A DNA stretch of 64,000 bases. It comes from Amblyornis subalaris (Eukaryota > Chordata > Aves > Passeriformes > Ptilonorhynchidae). Where the stretch lies: NCBI GenBank assembly GCA_018881555.1, contig JACAXG010000104.1, positions 2,252,887-2,316,886 of the forward strand, written 5' to 3'. The position numbers were made by a program, and so were the translations under genes. The notes beneath the pieces are model-generated. The model worked only from the letters and a program-made list of their open reading frames with translations, was not told where the DNA came from and made no database searches. Positions 62,511 through 64,000 of this stretch are shown here, one piece after another. Each line of letters opens with the position of its first letter. Position 1 is the stretch's first letter.

Positions 62511-64000
62511 CTCTGGGATCACTTTCTATTGTCTGCATACTCTTGAAAGAACTGCTTTTACTAAAACAGGAGTCATATTCTCTCTGAACATGCTCTGACT
62601 GTGTTTGAATTTCAGATAGTTTTTCCTGTATGGATGAGAGCTTGCTTGGAAGCCATTCATCGACAGCAGAAAATTGGCTGACTGCTCTAAAGCCATTGAG
62701 TTACTATTTCATTTTAGGGCACTTTCAGGCTGCCTTAAGGAAGCACTGGAATGTGGGGGTGCAATTTGACACTGACACTTGCGGTACAATTGTTCTGTTA
62801 AACAGGAGTGTGTTTGGGCTACACCTGCTATCCTTAAAGAATTACCAGCAGTCATGCTGTAGCTCACTGGCAAAGTGTTTCTGCTGTAGATATGGTCATA
62901 CTAGTGTAAATACTACTGAAAGGAAAACGGTCTGTCCTTTACTTGTAAGAAAATCAAACTGCACCTGCCTCTCCATAAAAACTTTCTGCTGGTACTTACT
63001 GGTTTTTCCTCCTGCACTGATAGATAGTCTGTCAGAAGGCTACAATGTAAAGTTCCCCATAATATTCTTTCTGTTCATATCTACCCTTTTTAAATTTAAA
63101 AAGTGGCATTTCATTTACAATTTTGAGTATTTGTATTATTACATGTGCAAAAAACCTTTCTCTGTAAGGTAGGCTGGCTGAATTTGGAACAGGACCTGGT
63201 TGCTTGAAAACAGGAATCTGGTCTATTTGTGAGGCCTCTGAGAGATGCNGAGCTGTCAAATTTATGTGTTTCATGGGTACCTCCTGCCTTTCTGGTGCAG
63301 CAGCAAGGGACAGTGGAAGCAACTAAGTCATCTCAAATGGCACTGGATGCATTTTGTTGAGACAACCAAATCGTGTTTTGTATATTGCTTGATGCTGAGG
63401 ATTCCTGGAGCTTGCACCATGTATTTCCAGCTGGTGCTGGGATAGAGTTTGTGGCTTGAATTTCACTGTTTGTGTTGTGGCACTATGCAATACCAGATAC
63501 CTGCTAAACTGGGTGGCTTGGAGGCTTCTAAATTCTGTCTGTGTGGAAGGTAAACTTGTAGTGAAATAATACAAGTCTAGAAAAAGCTACACAGGGGCTA
63601 TGCAATCCTGGTTTTTCCTAACTTTCTCTGTGGTTTTGATCTGTGATTTCACTTCCATATCCAGAATACAGAACATAATTCTCTTTTTTACTAGTGTTAG
63701 TGAATTAGCAATGAGGAGTCATCTAGGTTAATAAGGTAAGGCTTTTCGGTGCGTAGAGGGGCTGTGCAAATGAGAAGCTTGTGACTGCGTTATTAGGGTC
63801 TGTCTGTATTAAAAGCCAGCCACTTAGCCTTTATTCTGAGGGGTCGTGGGTAGGACAATCCAGCTGTGAATGGAATGTATCACTTCAGCTACCTGTGTGT
63901 GCCCCTTAGTGTGATCTTCAGTCTTCTTGTTCTTGTAGTACTGTGTGAACCTATCTAGATTGTACCTGTCTGGTGCAAAAATGATTCCTCTATTGATGCA

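Larger units (their letters stand above)
41299..64000 (+). other. RASA3: RASA3 intron 5, 5' portion (at least 22,702 bp)
   Basis: Everything after the exon 5 donor is read as intron, because no further RASA3 coding match was seen. Contents are a small AGTGTTAATA repeat at 41521-41549, CR1 copies at 51471-52332 and 53750-53853, T/G-rich tracts near 47890, 50146 and 52459, poly-T at 54018-54035, a pyrimidine-rich belt at about 55240-56400 with an L2-like block at 56100-56260, a short GA repeat at 59527-59540, and an ancient antisense CR1 at 61870-62510. The longest open frame in the window (62630-63172, 180 codons) has no recognised domain. A small exon could have been missed by eye. Confidence 0.8.

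Overview
The window is vertebrate, almost certainly avian, nuclear DNA from inside one large protein-coding gene. The bird call rests on several CR1 LINE 3' ends with the ATTCTATGATTCTRTG-type terminus, low interspersed-repeat density, and AT-rich, CpG-poor introns. The species cannot be resolved. About 30 isolated single N bases look like ambiguous base calls, not gaps.

The gene is RASA3 (RAS p21 protein activator 3, GAP1 family, also called GAP1-IP4BP), read on the + strand. Four internal coding exons are present, with AG/GT splice sites and reading phases that join without conflict: 5406-5523 (118 nt), 16796-16899 (104 nt), 28946-29040 (95 nt) and 41222-41298 (77 nt). By analogy with the mammalian gene they are exons 2-5. 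Together they encode nearly all of the first C2 domain (C2A) and the linker into C2B, about residues 19-150. Exon 1, the rest of C2B, the RasGAP catalytic domain and the PH/Btk domain lie outside. I found no exon 6 match downstream of 41298, so the last 22.7 kb is read as intron 5.

Layout: 1-5405 is the 3' part of intron 1. Intron 2 (11.3 kb) holds an old sense CR1 relic at about 6.99-7.45 kb and a 16-bp E-box palindrome flanked by GATA motifs. Intron 3 (12.0 kb) holds a 0.9-kb antisense CR1, a roughly 90-bp direct repeat pair at 22.95 and 25.27 kb (about 91% identical), a strong hairpin at 24.7 kb and a 21-nt poly-C run. Intron 4 (12.2 kb) holds a probable MIR/CORE-SINE relic. Intron 5 (at least 22.7 kb) holds two sense CR1 copies (51.5-52.3 and 53.75-53.85 kb), a possible L2-like relic and a long ancient antisense CR1 relic near the end (61.9-62.5 kb).

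There is no second gene, tRNA, rRNA, CRISPR array or clear complete retrovirus. Nearly all open reading frames of 60-180 codons are chance frames in intron sequence. I see no previously undescribed biological system. The leads most worth checking are the unexplained direct repeat pair, the GATA/E-box/GATA palindrome, the UG/U-rich tract ahead of exon 3, and the hairpin in intron 3.
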